Of a stretch of DNA of 64,000 nt, positions 28,367 through 38,932 are shown in pieces. The notes under the pieces are model-generated. The model had not been told where the DNA came from. It worked only from the letters and a program-made list of their open reading frames with translations, and ran no database searches. The first letter of the stretch is position 1. The number at the start of each line of letters is the position of its first letter. The stretch is taken from positions 7,197 through 71,196 of the forward strand of contig JBGOZF010000017.1 of assembly GCA_041480065.1 (NCBI GenBank), written 5' to 3'. Made by a program: the position numbers and the translations under genes. The DNA is from Fen-999 sp041480065 (GTDB lineage Bacteria > Pseudomonadota > Gammaproteobacteria > Burkholderiales > Rhodocyclaceae).

Positions 28367-30673
28367 TCAGAACATCGTGCCCATCTGGAATTGCAGACGT
28401 TGCACCTTGTCTGTCGATTTCTTGTTGAGCGGTTGCGCAAAACTGAATTTTAGCGGCCCCATGGGCGAACTCCAGGCCACCGACAATCCAGTACTGTAGC
28501 GCAAGTCACCAAGGCTCATCTTCTCGCCGCCGGCCCAGACCTGACCGGCATCGACGAAGGCGCCAAGCCGCAGTGACTTGTCCTGGCCCACGCCGGGCAT
28601 CGGGAACAGGAATTCGGCATTGCCGATCAAACGGCGATTGCCGCCGAGACGCTCGTCCGTCGTCGTATCGATGGTTCCCGGCGTACCGAGAGTGTTGCCC
28701 TCGTAACCGCGCACCGAACCGATGCCGCCGGCATAGAAGTTCTTGAAGAACGGCAGCGGATGTCCGCTAATTCCGTTGGCAACTCCGAATTCCGCATTCG
28801 TGGCCAAAGTGTATTGGCGGCTGAGCGGGAAGTAATGCTGGTGCTGCAAGTTGAGCTTGTAGTAGTGGATCGTTCCGCCTGGCAGCGACAGTTCGCCGGC
28901 GATGCGATTCACCGAGCCGCTGGTCGGATAGAGCCGGCTGTCGATCGTGTCCTTGGCCCAGCCGGCGGACGCCAACAGCGTGCGCGAAGTGCGACCGAAA
29001 TCGGAAACGTACTGAATAATGCGTTGCGGACTGGTAACGCCGTTGCTTCCGTCATAGACGGTCAGGGTCGTGCTATCGATCGACAACCCGAAGTTGACGT
29101 AATCGTCGTCGCTTATCGGCAAGCCATAGCGAATGCCACCGCCGGTCGACCGGGCGCCGTAGGTGGCGAGACTGCTCAGCGACGAAGTATCGTAGTTCTT
29201 GTGGTAGAGATCGAAGCCGCGGGCAATTCCGTCGACGGTGTAGTAGGGGTCGGTATAGGAAAACGAGTAGAGCTTGCTGGACTTGCTGGTATTGACACCG
29301 ATCCCCACATGCTTGCCGCTGCCGAAGAGATTGTCCTGCTGGATCGAACCCGACAGCACCACCTTTTCAGTGCTGGAGAATCCCGCACCTAGCATCAACG
29401 CCCCGGTCGGTTTCTCCTTGACATTGACATTGACGTCGACCTGGTCGGTGGTACCCGGAACAGCTGGCGTTTCGAGGGTCACTTCATCGAAATAGCCCAG
29501 ACGATCGACGCGCGTCCGCGACTTGTTGATCTTCTCGCCGTCGTACCAGCTCGACTCCAACTGTCGCATTTCGCGCCGCACCACTTCGTCGCGCGTGCGC
29601 GTATTGCCGGTCACGTTGATCCGGCGCACATATACGCGCCGGCCCGGATCGACGAAAATGGTGAATGCGACTTCGTGCTTCTCCTTGTTCATTTCCGGCG
29701 CGGCGTTGACGTTGGCGAAAGCATAACCCTCGTTGCCCAGGCGTTCGCCGATGGCCTTGGTCGACTCCGATAACTTCTCCCGCGAATAGGTTTCACCGGG
29801 CTTGATCTTGACCAGCCTGATCAGATCTTCTTCGGGCACCAGCATCTGTCCGGCCAGTTTCACCGATGAAACCGAATACTTCTCGCCTTCGGTCACATTG
29901 ATGGTGATGTAGATATCCTGCTTGTCGCGCGAAATCGATACCTGGGTGGACTCGACGTTGAACTCGAGATAACCACGGTCCAGGTAGTAGGAGCGCAAAG
30001 TCTCCAGATCGCCCGAGAGCTTCTGCTTCGAGTACTGGTCGTTCTTGGTATACCAACTCAACCAGCCGGGCGGCTGAAGGACGAACAGTCCCAGCAAGTC
30101 CTTCTCGGCGAAGGCATTGGCACCGATGATGTTGATCTGTTTGATCTTGGCGATCTCGCCTTCCTCGATGCTGAAGTTGATGCCGACGCGATTGCGTTCC
30201 AGCGGCGTCACCGTCGTCGTGATCTGCACTGCGTAGTGGCCTTGGCTCAGGTATTGGCGCTTGAGTTCCTGCTCGGCCCGCTCGACCAAGGCACGATCGA
30301 ATATGCGCGACTCGGCCAGGCCCACATCACGCAGTCCCTTCTTCAATTGCTCTTTGTCGAAGGCCTTGAGGCCGACGAAATCGATCGCCGCGATCGCTGG
30401 CCGCTCTTCGACCAGCACCACCAACACGCCCTTGTCCACCTCGAGGCGCACATCCTTGAAGAAGCCGGTGGCGAACAAGGTCTTGATCGCCTGGGCCGCC
30501 TTCTCGTCGGTCATGGTGTCGCCCACCTTGACCGGCAGATAGCTGAATACGGTTCCCGCCTCGGTGCGCTGAATTCCTTCGACGCGGATGTCCTTGATCG
30601 TGAATGGATCGAAGGCCGAGGCCGAAGATGCGAAGAGTGCTGCAACCAACCCTGCAATCAGGTTCTTGTTCAT
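28367..30673 (-). CDS. bamA: Outer-membrane protein assembly factor BamA
   Basis: Core subunit of the beta-barrel assembly machine in the outer membrane. The 768 residues begin with a signal peptide (cleavage near SASA-FD), then five POTRA domains (about 22-420, first one FTIKDIRVEGIQRTEAGTVF) and a 16-strand Omp85 barrel. The family motif GxRG-type loop is visible as GGIGSVRGYEGNTLGTPG, and the C-terminal strand ends LQFQMGTMF with terminal Phe. It lies between rseP and skp, the standard order. Confidence 0.98.
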   Translation of the reverse strand: MNKNLIAGLVAALFASSASAFDPFTIKDIRVEGIQRTEAGTVFSYLPVKVGDTMTDEKAAQAIKTLFATGFFKDVRLEVDKGVLVVLVEERPAIAAIDFVGLKAFDKEQLKKGLRDVGLAESRIFDRALVERAEQELKRQYLSQGHYAVQITTTVTPLERNRVGINFSIEEGEIAKIKQINIIGANAFAEKDLLGLFVLQPPGWLSWYTKNDQYSKQKLSGDLETLRSYYLDRGYLEFNVESTQVSISRDKQDIYITINVTEGEKYSVSSVKLAGQMLVPEEDLIRLVKIKPGETYSREKLSESTKAIGERLGNEGYAFANVNAAPEMNKEKHEVAFTIFVDPGRRVYVRRINVTGNTRTRDEVVRREMRQLESSWYDGEKINKSRTRVDRLGYFDEVTLETPAVPGTTDQVDVNVNVKEKPTGALMLGAGFSSTEKVVLSGSIQQDNLFGSGKHVGIGVNTSKSSKLYSFSYTDPYYTVDGIARGFDLYHKNYDTSSLSSLATYGARSTGGGIRYGLPISDDDYVNFGLSIDSTTLTVYDGSNGVTSPQRIIQYVSDFGRTSRTLLASAGWAKDTIDSRLYPTSGSVNRIAGELSLPGGTIHYYKLNLQHQHYFPLSRQYTLATNAEFGVANGISGHPLPFFKNFYAGGIGSVRGYEGNTLGTPGTIDTTTDERLGGNRRLIGNAEFLFPMPGVGQDKSLRLGAFVDAGQVWAGGEKMSLGDLRYSTGLSVAWSSPMGPLKFSFAQPLNKKSTDKVQRLQFQMGTMF

Positions 30674-30676
30674 GAC

Positions 30677-32050
30677 CTAGCCCGAGACGAGGCGATTGAT
30701 ATCGTTGTAGAAGGCAAAAACCATCAAGAGAATCAGCAATCCAAGTCCGATTTGCTGTCCGATTTCCATCACTCGCTCGGAAAGCGGTCCACCCTTGATT
30801 AATTCGGCGAAATAATACAACAAATGCCCCCCATCAAGGACCGGGATAGGCAGTAGATTCAGCACGCCAAGGCTGATACTGATGAGCGCGAGAAACTTGA
30901 GGTAGTGGCCCAGGCCCAGTTGAGCGGATTGCCCCGCATAGTCGGCGATGGTCACCGGCCCGGATATGTTCTTCCAGGATAGCTGGCCGGTCAGCATGCG
31001 CCCGATCATCCGCACGCTCAAGATCGACGTATCCCACGTCAGCCGAAACGCTCTTGCGAATGCATCGATCGGCCCGAGACGTAGATGAACGACGAGTTGT
31101 TTCCGGGCTTCCGGATCGTGGCGAGGCTCGACACCTATGCGTCCAATGGTTCTCCCTGCTGCTTCTTCACCGCGTGGAACGACTTCCAAAGCCAGGGACC
31201 TGGCGTCGCGCCGGATGGTCAGGGCAAGCGGTTTCCCGGGCGCCTCGACAATGATCTCTACCAACTCGCTCCAGGAACTGATCGGGCGGCCCTCCACCGC
31301 CACAATCTCGTCACCGACCTGGATTCCGGCCGTTTCCGCGGCTGAACCCGGCCTGATCTTGCCGATCACCGGCCTGATTCGCGGCGTAAATATCCCGAGG
31401 CCCAGTTTCCTGGCGAAGTCCGAGTCCAGTTGATCGACATCGATCTCGCTGGTGTCGAGTTTCCGGAAACTGATCTCGCCGCGCAGGTTCTCCAGTTCCA
31501 GTTCCACGGCTTGATGGTCGAGTACGCTGCGCATGAGTTCCCAACGCAAGTCCGTCAGCGTGGTAATCGGGTTGCCCGACACGCTGCGCACCAGTTCCCC
31601 ATTCTCTATTCCCGCCCGGGCTGCAGCCGATGCTGCCGGCGGAGTACCGAGAATAGGGCGCAACTCGTCGACACCGATAACGAAGAGCAGCGCGTATAGC
31701 AGGACGGCAAGCAGAAGATTCGCACTTGGCCCTGCCAGGACAACCAATGCCCGGCGTCCCACGGACTGACGGTTGAACGCGCGATGAGCCTCTTCCGGTG
31801 CCACCGGCCCTTCCCGCTCGTCTAGCATCTTCACATAGCCGCCAAGCGGGAACGCCGCCAACGCCCATTCGGTGCCGTCCGGGCCAAAACGGCGACTGAC
31901 CAGTGGCTTGCCGAAACCGACGGAAAACCGCAGGACCTTGACGCCGACGAACCGGGCGACCAGGTAGTGGCCCAACTCGTGCACAACAATCAGGATTCCG
32001 AGCGCGATGACGAAGGCACCCAGTGTCCACGCCAGGGAGCCGTGCATCAC
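30677..32050 (-). CDS. rseP: RIP zinc metalloprotease RseP
   Basis: Inner-membrane site-2 protease that cleaves anti-sigma factor RseA in the envelope-stress response and clears signal peptides. The 457 residues include the metal motif HELGH (24-28) in the first membrane helix, two periplasmic PDZ domains (about 110-300, including AAETAGIQVGDEIVAVEGRP), and the C-terminal NLLPIPVLDGGHLLYY motif. The start is either GTG at 32050, overlapping the dxr stop, or ATG at 32047. It sits directly before bamA, whose clients it helps monitor. Confidence 0.97.
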   Translation of the reverse strand: MMHGSLAWTLGAFVIALGILIVVHELGHYLVARFVGVKVLRFSVGFGKPLVSRRFGPDGTEWALAAFPLGGYVKMLDEREGPVAPEEAHRAFNRQSVGRRALVVLAGPSANLLLAVLLYALLFVIGVDELRPILGTPPAASAAARAGIENGELVRSVSGNPITTLTDLRWELMRSVLDHQAVELELENLRGEISFRKLDTSEIDVDQLDSDFARKLGLGIFTPRIRPVIGKIRPGSAAETAGIQVGDEIVAVEGRPISSWSELVEIIVEAPGKPLALTIRRDARSLALEVVPRGEEAAGRTIGRIGVEPRHDPEARKQLVVHLRLGPIDAFARAFRLTWDTSILSVRMIGRMLTGQLSWKNISGPVTIADYAGQSAQLGLGHYLKFLALISISLGVLNLLPIPVLDGGHLLYYFAELIKGGPLSERVMEIGQQIGLGLLILLMVFAFYNDINRLVSG

Positions 32051-33228
32051 TTGCGCCTCCGCTCGATTGCCCGGCGCGCCGCATTGCGGCCCGCGTCGTC
32101 AGCCGCCAGAACGCCGTCCAGGTCCTTCGCGGCAGCGGCCGGCACGGCATCCAGGGACGCCGCAATCACATCCGGAATGCCTAGGAAACGCAATCGTCCT
32201 TCAAGGAATGCCGCCACGGCAACTTCGTTGGCCGCATTCAGAACCGCAGGTGCATTGCCGCCCGCTTTCAGCGCGCGATAGGCCAATTCCAGGCACGGGA
32301 AACGCTGGCGATCCGGTCGTTCGAAATTCAACTGGGCGATCGCGAACAAGTCGAGCGGCGCCACACCCGCCTCGATGCGATCCGGATAAGCGAGGGCGTG
32401 AGCGATCGGGGTACGCATGTCCGGATTTCCGAGTTCGGCAACAACCGAACCGTCCACGTATTGCACCAGGGAATGGATGACGCTTTGCGGATGAATGACC
32501 ACCTCGATCTGTTCGGGCGCGGCATTGAACAACCAGTGCGCCTCGATGACCTCCAGCCCCTTGTTCATCATGGTCGCCGAGTCGACCGAGATCTTGCGGC
32601 CCATGACCCAGTTGGGATGAGCACAGGCTTCGTCGGGCGTCACCGTGGTCAGCCTTTCCAGGGGTACCGCACGGAAAGGCCCGCCCGAGGCAGTCAGCAA
32701 TATCCTGCAGACGCCGGAAGCCGCCAGGCTGCCCGGGAAATCGCGCGGCAGCGACTGGAACACTGCATTGTGTTCGCTGTCGATCGGCAGCAGGATCGCC
32801 CCGCAGCGCGCCACTTCCGACATGAACACCGCCCCGGCCATGACCAGGGCTTCCTTGTTCGCCAGCAGTACCCGCTTGCCGGCGCGCACCGCGGCGAGCG
32901 TCGGCGCCAGACCGGCGGCGCCGACGATCGCGGCCATCACGGTGTCCACCTCCGAAAGCATCGCCACCTGCACCAGCGCTTCAGGCCCGGCCAACACCTC
33001 GATATCCGTATCGGCCAGCGCCGCAGAGAGCCTGGACGCTTCGGCGGATTCGGCAACCACGGCATAACGCGGCCGATGGCGCCGGCATTGTTTCTCGAGC
33101 ACATCCAAACGCCGATGGCCGGTCAGCGCGACAACCTCGAAGCGATCAGGATGACGGGCCACGACGTCGAGCGTACTGGCACCGATCGAGCCCGTGGCTC
33201 CCAGGACTGTCAGCCGCCGCCGTGTCAT
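32047..33228 (-). CDS. dxr: 1-deoxy-D-xylulose 5-phosphate reductoisomerase
   Basis: NADPH-dependent second step of the MEP isoprenoid pathway. The 393 residues show the Rossmann motif LTVLGATGSIGASTLDVV, the metal and substrate region LLPIDSEHNAVFQSL and RILLTASGGPFR, and MGRKISVDSATMMNKGLEVI. It overlaps cdsA upstream and rseP downstream by 4 bases. It supplies isoprenoid precursors for UppS two genes upstream. Confidence 0.98.
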   Translation of the reverse strand: MTRRRLTVLGATGSIGASTLDVVARHPDRFEVVALTGHRRLDVLEKQCRRHRPRYAVVAESAEASRLSAALADTDIEVLAGPEALVQVAMLSEVDTVMAAIVGAAGLAPTLAAVRAGKRVLLANKEALVMAGAVFMSEVARCGAILLPIDSEHNAVFQSLPRDFPGSLAASGVCRILLTASGGPFRAVPLERLTTVTPDEACAHPNWVMGRKISVDSATMMNKGLEVIEAHWLFNAAPEQIEVVIHPQSVIHSLVQYVDGSVVAELGNPDMRTPIAHALAYPDRIEAGVAPLDLFAIAQLNFERPDRQRFPCLELAYRALKAGGNAPAVLNAANEVAVAAFLEGRLRFLGIPDVIAASLDAVPAAAAKDLDGVLAADDAGRNAARRAIERRRK

Positions 33229-34011
33229 TTGGCCCCCAAATGGATCGCCAGGGCCACCAGCGGCAAGGTCGAGGTCTGACTGTCGATACGATCGAGAACG
33301 CCGCCGTGACCGGGAAGCAGATTGCCGCTATCCTTGACGCCGGCCTGGCGCTTGACCATCGATTCGAACAGATCGCCCACGACGCTGATCGCCGTCAGCA
33401 GCAGGAGAAACAAGCCCCAGCCGAGGTTGTTCATCACCGACAGACCCGCGACGAGTGCGGCGAGAACACCATAAACAAGCGTCGCCACCATGGCGCCGCC
33501 TACGCCCTCCCAGGTCTTGCCGGGGCTGATAGCCGGTGCCAGCTTGGTTCTGCCGACGGCGCGACCGGTGAAATACGCGGCGATGTCGGCCACCCAGACC
33601 AGCGCCATCGACGCAAACAGGAGCCAGGGGTTGCGGTCATGCAGGCCCACCATGGCCGCCCAGGCGGGCACGATGACAATCCAGCCGACTGCATAGACGA
33701 TCGCCTGGTGCCCCTTCAACGACCAATGCTGCCAGAGCCAGAACGGGATTACGGCCAGCCAAAACAGGGCCGAGGCGGTCCAGAGTATCGGGAATACAGT
33801 GGGAGCGAAGACGAAGGCAGGCAAGCAGGAGAGCAGCACGGCCGCCGCAAACACAGTGCGCGCATCGCGCCCGACCGCCATCAGTCCGGCCCATTCCCAT
33901 GCGGCCAGCCCGGCGACCAGACCGAACGCCGCGGCCGCCATCGGCTTCGCCAGCAGGAAGAGCACACACAGGAAGATGGCCAGCAAGGCCAACGCGGTAA
34001 GCACCCGCGCT

Positions 34012-34019
<8 letters not shown>
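33225..34019 (-). CDS. cdsA: Phosphatidate cytidylyltransferase
   Basis: Makes CDP-diacylglycerol, precursor of all membrane phospholipids. A 264-residue polytopic inner-membrane protein with about seven or eight hydrophobic helices. The CTP_transf_1 signature SMVKRQAGVKDSGNLLPGHG followed by GVLDRIDS is complete near the C-terminus. It overlaps the uppS end by 8 bases and dxr by 4 bases. Confidence 0.97.
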
Positions 34020-34812
<793 letters not shown>

Positions 34813-34826
34813 GACGTGGCCGTGGC

Positions 34827-35384
34827 TCAAATGGCCATCAAATCCTTCTCTTTCTCCGCCAGCGCCTTGTCGACTTCGGCAACGTACCTGTCCGTGAGCT
34901 TCTGGACATCGTCCTGCGCACGCCGCTCGTCATCCTCCGACAGGTCGTGCTTCTTCAGCGCCTCTTTCAGATGCGCAATGGCATCGCGGCGCAGGTTGCG
35001 CACGGCAACCTTGGCATTCTCGCCTTCTTGGCGGACCACCTTGATCAATTCCTTGCGCCGTTCTTCCGTCAGCGCCGGCATCGGCACACGGATCAGATCG
35101 CCCTGGTTGGCCGGGTTCAGCCCGAGGTCGGAGTCGCGAATGGCCTTTTCGACCTTGGCCACCATCGGCTTTTCCCAGGGCTGGACGCCGATGGTACGGG
35201 CGTCGACCAACGTCACGTTGGCAACCTGGCCGAGCGGTACCATGGCGCCGTAGTACTCGACCTGGATATGGTCGAGCAGACCGGTATGTGCGCGACCGGT
35301 GCGCACTTTCGCCAGGTCATGCTTGAGCGCCTCGACGCTCTTCTGCATCTTCTGTTCGGTCGACTTCCTGAGTTCGGCAATCAT
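34827..35384 (-). CDS. frr: Ribosome recycling factor
   Basis: Splits post-termination ribosomes together with EF-G. The 185 residues are the universal length, a three-helix bundle plus a small beta domain: MQKSVEALKHDLAKVRTGRA at the start, GLLDHIQVEYYGAMVPLGQ and TIGVQPWEKPM in the middle. It is 9 bases downstream of pyrH in the conserved rpsB-tsf-pyrH-frr order. Confidence 0.98.
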   Translation of the reverse strand: MIAELRKSTEQKMQKSVEALKHDLAKVRTGRAHTGLLDHIQVEYYGAMVPLGQVANVTLVDARTIGVQPWEKPMVAKVEKAIRDSDLGLNPANQGDLIRVPMPALTEERRKELIKVVRQEGENAKVAVRNLRRDAIAHLKEALKKHDLSEDDERRAQDDVQKLTDRYVAEVDKALAEKEKDLMAI

Positions 35385-35393
35385 CGCAAACTC

Positions 35394-36116
35394 CTAACAG
35401 TAAACCAGGGTTCCCTCGTCCTCGCCCATGACCACCCGCTTCAAGGCTCCCTCCTTGAAAATGGAGAAGACGTTGATCGGCAGTTTCTGGTCGCGGCAAA
35501 GTGCGAACGCTGTCGCGTCCATGACCTTCAGGTCGCGTCCGATCGCCTCATCGAAGCTGATGCGGGCGAATCGGCTGGCGCTCGGATCCTTCATCGGATC
35601 GGCGGTATAGATACCATCCACCTTGGTCGCCTTCAGCACGATCTCGGCGCCGATCTCCGAACCGCGCAGCGCAGCCGCCGTGTCGGTAGTAAAAAACGGG
35701 TTGCCTGTGCCACCACCGAAGACGACTACCTTGCCCTCCTCGAGGTAACGGATGGCCTTGCCGCGGATGTAGGGCTCGACCACCTGCTCGATGTTGAGGG
35801 CCGACTGCACGCGCGCCGGCAGATTCGCCTGACGCATGGCATCGGCCAGTGCCATGGCGTTCATCACGGTCGCCAGCATGCCCATGTAGTCGGCCGTCGC
35901 CCGATCCATGCCCGACGAGGCGCCGGCCATGCCGCGGAAGATGTTGCCGCCGCCGATGACGACGCCGATTTCGACGCCGAGATCGGCCACCGCCTTGACC
36001 TCGTTGACAATACGCCACAGCGTGTTGCGATTGATGCCATAGGCATCATCGCCCATCAGCGCTTCGCCCGAGAGCTTGAGCAGGATGCGCTTGTAGCGGG
36101 GCGGGGCGGCAGTCAC
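35394..36116 (-). CDS. pyrH: Uridylate kinase
   Basis: Phosphorylates UMP to UDP; the bacterial hexameric amino-acid-kinase-fold enzyme, activated by GTP and inhibited by UTP. The 240 residues include RILLKLSGEALMGDD near the N-terminus, the Gly-rich GVVIGGGNIFRGM and VVFGGGTGNPFFTTDTAA. The start is GTG at 36116. It is 11 bases downstream of tsf. Confidence 0.98.
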   Translation of the reverse strand: MTAAPPRYKRILLKLSGEALMGDDAYGINRNTLWRIVNEVKAVADLGVEIGVVIGGGNIFRGMAGASSGMDRATADYMGMLATVMNAMALADAMRQANLPARVQSALNIEQVVEPYIRGKAIRYLEEGKVVVFGGGTGNPFFTTDTAAALRGSEIGAEIVLKATKVDGIYTADPMKDPSASRFARISFDEAIGRDLKVMDATAFALCRDQKLPINVFSIFKEGALKRVVMGEDEGTLVYC

Positions 36117-36127
36117 CGGCGCCCCGC

Positions 36128-37021
36128 CTACTTCTTTGCCGCGGCGGCCTGGGCCGCCACTTCGGCGGCGAAATCGGAAACCTTCTTCTCGATGCCCTCG
36201 CCGACGACATACAGCGTAAAGCCGTTGACTTTGGCGTTCCTGGCCTTGAGCAGTTGCTCGATGGTCTGTTTGCCGTCCTCGGCCTTGACGAAGACCTGGC
36301 CGAGCAGGGTCACGTCCTTCAGATACTTCTGTACCGTCCCCTCGGCGATCTTCTCCAGCATCGCCTCCGGCTTGCCTGCCTCGCGGGCCTTCTCGATGGC
36401 GATACGGCGCTCGGTGTCCAGAAGTTCGGCCGGCACACCGGAGGCATCGAGGGACTTCGGCTTCGAAGCGGCGATGTGCATCGCCAGATCCTTGGCAAGC
36501 TGCTGATCGCCGCCGGTGACATCCACCAGGACGCCGATCTTGGAACCGCCGTGCACATAGGAGGCAAGCTTGCCCTGGGCTTGCAGACGCTCGAACCGGC
36601 GAATCGACATGTTCTCGCCGATCTTGCCGACCAGCGCGGTACGGGTCGCCTCGACAGTGGCGCCGTTCAGATCCAGGCCCGACAGTGCGGCCACATCCGC
36701 CGGATTGTTCTTCGCCACCAGTTCGGCGAGGTTCCTTGCCAGAGCGATGAAGTCATCGTTCTTGGCAACGAAGTCGGTTTCGCAATTGACTTCGACCAGG
36801 CTCGCCAGCGTGCCGTCCGCCGACAGATACAGTCCGACGATACCTTCCGCCGCGATACGGGCAGCGGCCTTGGTCGCCTTGTTGCCGAGCTTGACGCGCA
36901 GGATTTCCTCGGCCTTGTCCATGTCGCCGCCGGCCTCGGTCAGCGCCTTCTTGCATTCCATCATGGGCGCGTCGGTCTTCTCGCGCAATTCCTTGACCAT
37001 GCTTGCGGTGATTTCCGCCAT
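36128..37021 (-). CDS. tsf: Elongation factor Ts
   Basis: Guanine-nucleotide exchange factor for EF-Tu. The 297 residues begin with the UBA-like domain (TASMVKELREKTDAPMMECK), then the conserved TDFV region VEVNCETDFVAKNDDF and the core dimerisation domains. It follows rpsB across 114 bases that hold a repeat-like element with inverted CACAGAGA / TCTCTGTG arms. Confidence 0.98.
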   Translation of the reverse strand: MAEITASMVKELREKTDAPMMECKKALTEAGGDMDKAEEILRVKLGNKATKAAARIAAEGIVGLYLSADGTLASLVEVNCETDFVAKNDDFIALARNLAELVAKNNPADVAALSGLDLNGATVEATRTALVGKIGENMSIRRFERLQAQGKLASYVHGGSKIGVLVDVTGGDQQLAKDLAMHIAASKPKSLDASGVPAELLDTERRIAIEKAREAGKPEAMLEKIAEGTVQKYLKDVTLLGQVFVKAEDGKQTIEQLLKARNAKVNGFTLYVVGEGIEKKVSDFAAEVAAQAAAAKK

Positions 37022-37135
37022 TGTTCCACTCCAAAGTCAAAATCCTTCGTGCCACTAAGGACATCGAGATCACAGAGAGCGTCTTCCGCTTTTCTCTGCG
37101 CCCTCTGCGATCTCTGTGGCTGATGCTTTTCTTTC
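37022..37135. repeat. Repeat-like element between rpsB and tsf
   Basis: Contains CTTCGTGCCACTAAGGACATC-like bases followed by CACAGAGA (37071-37078) and TCTCTGTG (37111-37118), an 8-bp inverted pair around pyrimidine-rich TTTTCTCTGCGCCCTCTGCG. This CTCTGTGATCTCTGTGGC style resembles dispersed intergenic repeats known in several bacteria. It lies inside an otherwise compact ribosomal operon. Confidence 0.45.
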
Positions 37136-37888
37136 TTACTCCGCCCCGGATTCGTCGACTTCGACGAACTCGTCCTCGCCGCTCACGGCCTGAACGACTT
37201 CATTGAGCGACTGGTTCTTGCCTTCCAGGATCGCGTCGGCCACGCCGCGCGCATAGAGCCGGATCGCGCGCGAGGAGTCGTCGTTGCCGGGGATGACGTA
37301 ATTGACGCCTTCGGGGTTGTGGTTGGTGTCGACCACGCCGATGACGGGGATACCGAGCTTGTTGGCTTCGGTGACGGCAATCTTGTGATAGCCGACGTCG
37401 ATGACGAACAGTGCGTCGGGCAGGCCGCCCATGTCCTTGATGCCGCCAAGGCTCTTCTGAAGCTTGGCCAACTCGCGCTGGAGCATGAGGCCTTCCTTCT
37501 TCGACATCTTCTCGAAGGCGCCTTCTTCGGCCATTTGCTCCATATCCTTCAGGCGCTTGATCGACTGTTTTACGGTCTTGAAGTTGGTCAGCATGCCACC
37601 CAGCCAGCGCTCGTCGACGCAGGGCATGCCGCAACGCTGAGCCTCTTCGGCGATGATCTCGCGCGCCTGGCGCTTGGTGCCGACGAACATGATGGAGCCC
37701 TTCTGGGCCGCCATCTTCTTGATGAACGCCATCGCCTCGTTGTACTTGGCGAGGGTCTTCTCAAGGTTGATGATATGGATCTTGTTGCGATGGCCGAAGA
37801 TATACGGGGCCATCTTTGGGTTCCAGAAACGGGTCTGGTGGCCGAAATGAACGCCGGCCTCCAGCATCTGGCGCATGGTAGTACTCAT
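37136..37888 (-). CDS. rpsB: 30S ribosomal protein S2
   Basis: Essential small-subunit protein needed for S1 binding. The 250 residues show the S2 signatures MRQMLEAGVHFGHQTRFWNP near the start and IPVIGVVDTNHNPEGVNYVI late, with an acidic C-terminal tail (EDEFVEVDESGAE). It is the first gene of the long leftward cluster, with a promoter about 145-170 bases upstream and a leader of roughly 135 bases that may carry S2 autoregulation. Confidence 0.98.
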   Translation of the reverse strand: MSTTMRQMLEAGVHFGHQTRFWNPKMAPYIFGHRNKIHIINLEKTLAKYNEAMAFIKKMAAQKGSIMFVGTKRQAREIIAEEAQRCGMPCVDERWLGGMLTNFKTVKQSIKRLKDMEQMAEEGAFEKMSKKEGLMLQRELAKLQKSLGGIKDMGGLPDALFVIDVGYHKIAVTEANKLGIPVIGVVDTNHNPEGVNYVIPGNDDSSRAIRLYARGVADAILEGKNQSLNEVVQAVSGEDEFVEVDESGAE

Positions 37889-38123
37889 CAGTATCGATCT
37901 CCGATATGGGTTGATCCGCCGCCCGGCCGTACCGCACCCCCATGGTTAGGGAAGCACCCATTCGGCGCCGGGCGTGTGAATTTTGCCGTCCGGCCCGCAG
38001 TCCAAGACGCGTAGCCTCTGGCAATCCGGAAATTATAGCCTTTTCCGACACATGGCATCAACAACATCCGCGAATCCCCGGTCCGGCAGGTAAAATGACG
38101 CCAAAATCGCCACCGCAGAATTC
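37889..38123. promoter_or_regulatory. Divergent control region of rpsB and map
   Basis: 235 bases without a gene. The rpsB leader part (37889-38025) is GC-rich with potential stems such as GCCGCCCGGC and GCGCCGGGCG. The map side has TAAAAT at 38092-38097 without a convincing -35. Confidence 0.5.
38032..38061 (-). promoter_or_regulatory. Promoter of the rpsB cluster
   Basis: On the minus strand there is -35 TTGATG (38056-38061), an 18-base spacer and a perfect -10 TATAAT (38032-38037). It is the best sigma-70 match upstream of rpsB. Confidence 0.65.
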
Positions 38124-38927
38124 ATGAGCATCCTCATCAAAACCCCCGCCGAAATCGAAGTCATGCGTCTGGCCGGCCGTCTGGCCGGCGAAGTGCTTGA
38201 CTACATTGCACCATTCGTCAAACCCGGCGTCACCACGGCCGAACTCGACCGGCTTTGCCATGACTACATGATCAACGTCCAGAACTGCGTTCCGGCGCCG
38301 CTCAACTACGCCCCGCCGGGCTATCCGCCCTACCCCAACTCGATCTGCGCCTCCGTCAACCACCAGGTCTGCCATGGCGTACCGAACGACCGTCCGCTCA
38401 AGAAGGGCGACATCGTGAATCTCGACATCACCACCATCAAGAACGGCTGGCACGGTGATACCAGCCGCATGTTCGTGGTCGGCGACGAGGCTTCCATCCT
38501 GGCCAAGCGCCTGTGCCAGATCACCCACGAATGTCTCTGGCTTGGCATCGCCCAGGTGAAGCCCGGCGCCCATCTCGGCGACATCGGGGCGGCGATTCAA
38601 CGCCACGCCGAGAGCAACGGCTTCTCGGTGGTACGCGAGTTCTGCGGCCACGGCCTCGGCAGGAGTTTCCACGAGGAACCGCAGGTCCTCCACTATGGTA
38701 AAGCGGGCACCGGGCCCGAGCTTCTTCCGGGGATGATCTTCACCATCGAGCCCATGATCAATGCCGGCAAGGCAGCGATCTCCGAGTTGCCGGACGGCTG
38801 GACCATCGTCACCAAGGACCGCAGTTTGTCGGCCCAATGGGAACACACCATTGCGGTCACCGATAGCGGCGTCGAGGTGCTCACCCTTTCAGCCGGGGCG
38901 CCTGCCAAGCCGGCAATCCCGGCCTGA
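38124..38927 (+). CDS. map: Methionine aminopeptidase, type I
   Basis: Removes the initiator Met from nascent proteins after deformylation. The 267-residue pita-bread-fold metalloenzyme has metal ligands visible in LDITTIKNGWHGDTSRMF (two Asp), GHGLGRSFHEEPQVLHYG (His), and the Glu of IFTIEPMIN and QWEHTIAVTD. It diverges from rpsB and is followed after 5 bases by glnD, an order common in proteobacteria. Confidence 0.98.
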   Translation: MSILIKTPAEIEVMRLAGRLAGEVLDYIAPFVKPGVTTAELDRLCHDYMINVQNCVPAPLNYAPPGYPPYPNSICASVNHQVCHGVPNDRPLKKGDIVNLDITTIKNGWHGDTSRMFVVGDEASILAKRLCQITHECLWLGIAQVKPGAHLGDIGAAIQRHAESNGFSVVREFCGHGLGRSFHEEPQVLHYGKAGTGPELLPGMIFTIEPMINAGKAAISELPDGWTIVTKDRSLSAQWEHTIAVTDSGVEVLTLSAGAPAKPAIPA

Positions 38928-38932
38928 AACAC

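Noticed and set aside
27832..28440. ATG at 28440 as the skp start
   Set aside because: It lies inside bamA, gives an Arg/Cys-rich extension before the signal peptide, and TTG at 28344 has a proper AGGAG.
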